A DNA stretch of 6,321 bases from Gammaproteobacteria bacterium. GTDB taxonomy: Bacteria; Pseudomonadota; Gammaproteobacteria; JAABTG01. The DNA lies in the NCBI GenBank assembly GCA_030066245.1, contig JASJBY010000243.1, positions 1-6,321 of the forward strand, given 5' to 3'. Shown piece after piece: positions 4,450-6,321 of the stretch. Under the pieces are notes generated by a model. The model was not told where the DNA came from. It worked only from the letters and a program-made list of their open reading frames with translations, and made no database searches. The translations under genes and the position numbers were made by a program. Position 1 is the first letter of the stretch; every line of letters starts with the position of its first letter.

Positions 4450-5427
4450 ATGACGGACATTCTGCAGAACGCCGATGAGGCCAATTACCGTATCGGCGCA
4501 GTGTCGCGGTTGACGGGCATTCCGACCGATACCCTGCGCATGTGGGAGCGACGCTATGAGGTGGTCGAACCCCATCGGGCGGAGGGCGGCAATCGGCTGT
4601 ACACCCGTGATGACATCACGCGCTTGGCCATGATCAAGCGCCTCGTCGATGCGGGACACGCCATCGGCACGGTTGCGAACTTGTCCATCGAGCAGCTGCA
4701 GGAGCGCATGGCGCCGCTCGCGCAGGAGGCTATGTCGGGCGTGACTGGCGAGCAGGAGCGGTGTCGGCTGGCGATACTCGGCGAGGTGCTGCCGACACGC
4801 CTTGCCGAGCAGCCGTCTGAGGCCCAGGGATTGGACATTGTCGGGGCATACGGTCAGCTGTCGGTCTTCGAATCGGAGGTGGCCAGCCTGGATGCGGATG
4901 CCATCGTGCTGGAGTATCCGACGTTGCACAAAGATACAGTGGCGGAAGTGAGGCGCCTGTTGCGTCGCTCGCGTGCCGCCAGAGCGCTGGTGATCTACGG
5001 TTTCGGTGCGCGAGAAGCGGTGGAGCAGCTGGAAACCGAGCGCACCAGCACGCTTCGGGCACCGGCCGGACTGGCCGAAGTGCGTCGTTTCTGCCTGGGT
5101 GCCCGGAGCGGGGCGCGGGTGCCGCCCGAGAGCTCTCCGGCATCGGATGAATCCCTGTCGCTGCCCTTGCCGGCACGACAATATTCCAACGAAGACCTGG
5201 CCCGCATCGCCTCCGTGTCCACTTCCATCAAGTGCGAGTGTCCTCATCATCTGGCGGATCTGCTCATGGGCCTCGTCGCCTTCGAGAGCTACAGCGCCGA
5301 ATGTGAGAACCGCAGCGCTGATGACGCGGCCTTGCACGCTTATCTGCATGCGACGACTGCACGCTCTCGAGCCCTGCTTGAGGAGGCCCTGGCCCGGGTC
5401 GTGGAGGCCGAGAACATCGAAATATGA
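4450..5427 (+). CDS. MerR-type transcriptional regulator with non-canonical effector half
   Basis: The ATG at 4450 gives 325 residues; GGGAG at 4434-4438 precedes it. The frame stays open back to a TTG at 4321, but that adds a 43-residue basic stretch unlike the family. Residues 13-82 form a MerR-type winged helix: YRIGAVSRLTGIPTDTLRMW, then ERRY (33-36), then GGNRLYTRDDITRL. The WERRY form is that of the MlrA/CarA/CarH/LitR branch. Residues about 105-217 look like a Rossmann domain where that branch may bind cobalamin, but I see no DxHxxG motif, so B12-based light sensing is unlikely. After a Ser/Pro-rich linker, residues about 247-325 are helical and contain CECPHH (262-267) and FESYSAECENR (278-288). 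The Cys/His cluster could bind a metal or sense redox state. Targets are unknown; self-control through the upstream palindromes is an inference. Confidence 0.85.
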   Translation: MTDILQNADEANYRIGAVSRLTGIPTDTLRMWERRYEVVEPHRAEGGNRLYTRDDITRLAMIKRLVDAGHAIGTVANLSIEQLQERMAPLAQEAMSGVTGEQERCRLAILGEVLPTRLAEQPSEAQGLDIVGAYGQLSVFESEVASLDADAIVLEYPTLHKDTVAEVRRLLRRSRAARALVIYGFGAREAVEQLETERTSTLRAPAGLAEVRRFCLGARSGARVPPESSPASDESLSLPLPARQYSNEDLARIASVSTSIKCECPHHLADLLMGLVAFESYSAECENRSADDAALHAYLHATTARSRALLEEALARVVEAENIEI

Positions 5428-5431
5428 GAAA

Positions 5432-5449
5432 CACGCCTTGGAGGGCGTG
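5432..5449. other. Short hairpin after the MerR-type gene
   Basis: CACGCC (5432-5437) and GGCGTG (5444-5449) form a 6-bp stem with a 6-nt loop, 4 nt after the stop codon. No T-tract follows, so it is at best a weak or factor-dependent terminator. Confidence 0.3.
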
Positions 5450-5484
5450 AACGGGCATCCGTGATCGGTTAAGCATTCGCGGTG

Positions 5485-5595
5485 GGGGCCGTACCGGCAC
5501 GAGCCGCCGGGCCACGCCGTGAATACCTCCCTGTAGGCTCGACGGCCGCTATCCCTGCGGCCGACGGTCCCGGCCACTCATTCCGGTACAGCCCT
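5485..5595. repeat. REP-like extragenic element predicted to fold as a three-way junction
   Basis: An outer stem joins 5485-5497 to 5583-5595 with 12 of 13 positions paired (one C/A mismatch, one G-T wobble); its core is GTACCGG/CCGGTAC. It encloses two further stems: CGAGCC (5500-5505) with GGCTCG (5536-5541), and CGGCCGC (5543-5549) with GCGGCCG (5557-5563). The middle, read on the - strand as GAGCCTACAGGGAGGTATTC, resembles from memory an extragenic repeat family scattered through gammaproteobacterial genomes. Only one copy is in this window, so repetition is not shown here. Confidence 0.5.
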
Positions 5596-5753
5596 AACCG
5601 AACCAATGCCGTCCGCCACGGCAATGGATCGGTGGAGCGGTATCTGTGCAGTCGATACGGGACAACAGGCAAATCAAGTGCGCTCCCTGCAGCCGTCGTA
5701 CCTCACTGACGCCTGGGCGCTAATGCGGAACGTTGAATCCGAAAGAGGGATAT

Positions 5754-6321
5754 ATGCAGCAGACGAACGACAGCAACGAATCGCTCGCAGTATTAATCGA
5801 TGCTGACAATGCGAGTGCCTCCATTATCGAAGGACTTTTCGCAGAAGTGGCAAAGCTCGGCATCGCTAGTGTCAAACGCATCTACGGCGACTGGACAGCG
5901 CCAGCTCTCAGTCGATGGAAAAAGGTGCTACTCGAACACTCGGTCCAGCCGATTCAGCAGTTTCGGTATACGGTCGGAAAGAACGCAACCGACAGCGCCA
6001 TGATAGTCGACGCCATGGATTTGCTGTATACACACCGGTTTTCCGGGTTCTGTCTGGTATCGAGTGATAGTGACTTCACGCGCCTGGCGGCGCGGATACG
6101 CGAGGCCGGCATCCGGGTCTACGGATTCGGCGAGAAGAAGACTCCTCGACCCTTTGTTTCAGCGTGCGATAGGTTCGTTTACACGGAGGTTTTTGCCGCG
6201 CCGACCCAGAGTGAGCGAAAAGCTCCGGAGAGGCCGGCGAAGTCAGAGAAGGAACTGAGATGTGACACGGGACTTCTCAATCTCGTACGAACCGCCATCG
6301 ACACTGCCTCGGGTGACGACG
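5754..6321 (+). CDS. NYN-domain (LabA/DUF88-like, PIN-fold RNase) protein, 3' end outside window
   Basis: The frame starts at the ATG at 5754 after AGAGGGA and stays open to the window edge, so 189 residues are seen. Residues about 11-146 form a NYN domain of the PIN-like nuclease superfamily: LAVLIDADNAS (11-21), KRIYGDW (41-47), RYTVGKNATDSAMIVDAMDL (71-90), FCLVSSDSDFTRLAARIREAG (99-119) and VYGFGEKKTP (122-131). The acidic residues expected at a metal-dependent RNase site are present: D16, D18, D80, D86, D105 and D107. After a charged linker (about 150-169), LLNLVRTAIDTASGDD begins what looks like a LOTUS/OST-HTH RNA-binding domain, the usual C-terminal partner. The likely role is RNA cleavage or processing in the cytoplasm. 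The target is unknown, and the adjacent structured region gives no direct clue. Confidence 0.88.
   Translation, partial: MQQTNDSNESLAVLIDADNASASIIEGLFAEVAKLGIASVKRIYGDWTAPALSRWKKVLLEHSVQPIQQFRYTVGKNATDSAMIVDAMDLLYTHRFSGFCLVSSDSDFTRLAARIREAGIRVYGFGEKKTPRPFVSACDRFVYTEVFAAPTQSERKAPERPAKSEKELRCDTGLLNLVRTAIDTASGDD

Larger units (their letters stand above)
5428..5753. other. 326-bp structured intergenic region
   Basis: Between the MerR-type and NYN genes the DNA holds the small hairpin at 5432-5449, the three-way-junction element (5485-5595), and a hairpin at 5603-5627 (CCAATGCCGT paired with ACGGCAATGG, 9 of 10 paired, 5-nt loop). A weaker stem has GTATC at 5640-5644 and GATAC at 5654-5658. I find no convincing promoter for the NYN gene and no coding frame that looks real. 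Confidence 0.5.

Noticed and set aside
4357..5577. Long open frame (406 codons) on the - strand across the MerR-type gene
   Set aside because: It lies antisense to a clear MerR winged-helix protein and its translation shows no recognisable domain; long antisense frames are common in high-GC coding DNA.
5583..5595. Integron-type attC or phage attachment site in the folded spacer element
   Set aside because: No integrase gene, no R/L box pattern and no tRNA or duplicated core is visible.

Overview
The base composition (high GC), gene types and regulatory sites suggest a Gammaproteobacterium. A CRP-type palindrome and a folded, REP-like extragenic element of a style I associate with this class support that; the genus cannot be told from the window. 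No gene looks recently acquired, and there is no transposase, integrase, tRNA or CRISPR array.

Left end (1-1017, + strand): the 3' end of a NodU/CmcH/TobZ-type carbamoyltransferase, then an SxtJ-like three-helix membrane protein and a 50-residue DUF5989/SxtK-like membrane protein. The three genes are joined by two TGATG stop/start overlaps, so they form a translationally coupled operon. The last gene is only 153 bp and easy to miss. A strong inverted repeat (1021-1073) separates it from the convergent genes that follow.

Middle (1171-4143, - strand): a secreted SNase-fold protein whose nuclease catalytic residues are mostly substituted; a 76-residue two-helix membrane protein with a Cys-rich tail; a 395-bp non-coding stretch; a 153-residue helical protein built from two copies of one motif; a 354-bp GC-rich stretch with no gene; and an orphan PstS-like periplasmic binding protein. 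The 395-bp stretch holds a candidate promoter with a dyad over its -10, a perfect TGTGA-N6-TCACA site, and a candidate small RNA (about 2062-2162) that ends in a good intrinsic terminator.

Right end (4144-6321, + strand): a divergent control region with two palindromes; a MerR-type regulator with an unusual effector half; a 326-bp spacer with a predicted three-way-junction structure; and a NYN-domain (PIN-like RNase) protein whose C-terminal LOTUS/OST-HTH domain is cut by the window end.

Apart from the left operon, the genes look like independent single units. The most novel material is the non-coding structure: the sRNA candidate at 2062-2162 and the folded element at 5485-5595. The degenerate SNase-like protein and the duplicated-motif protein come next.
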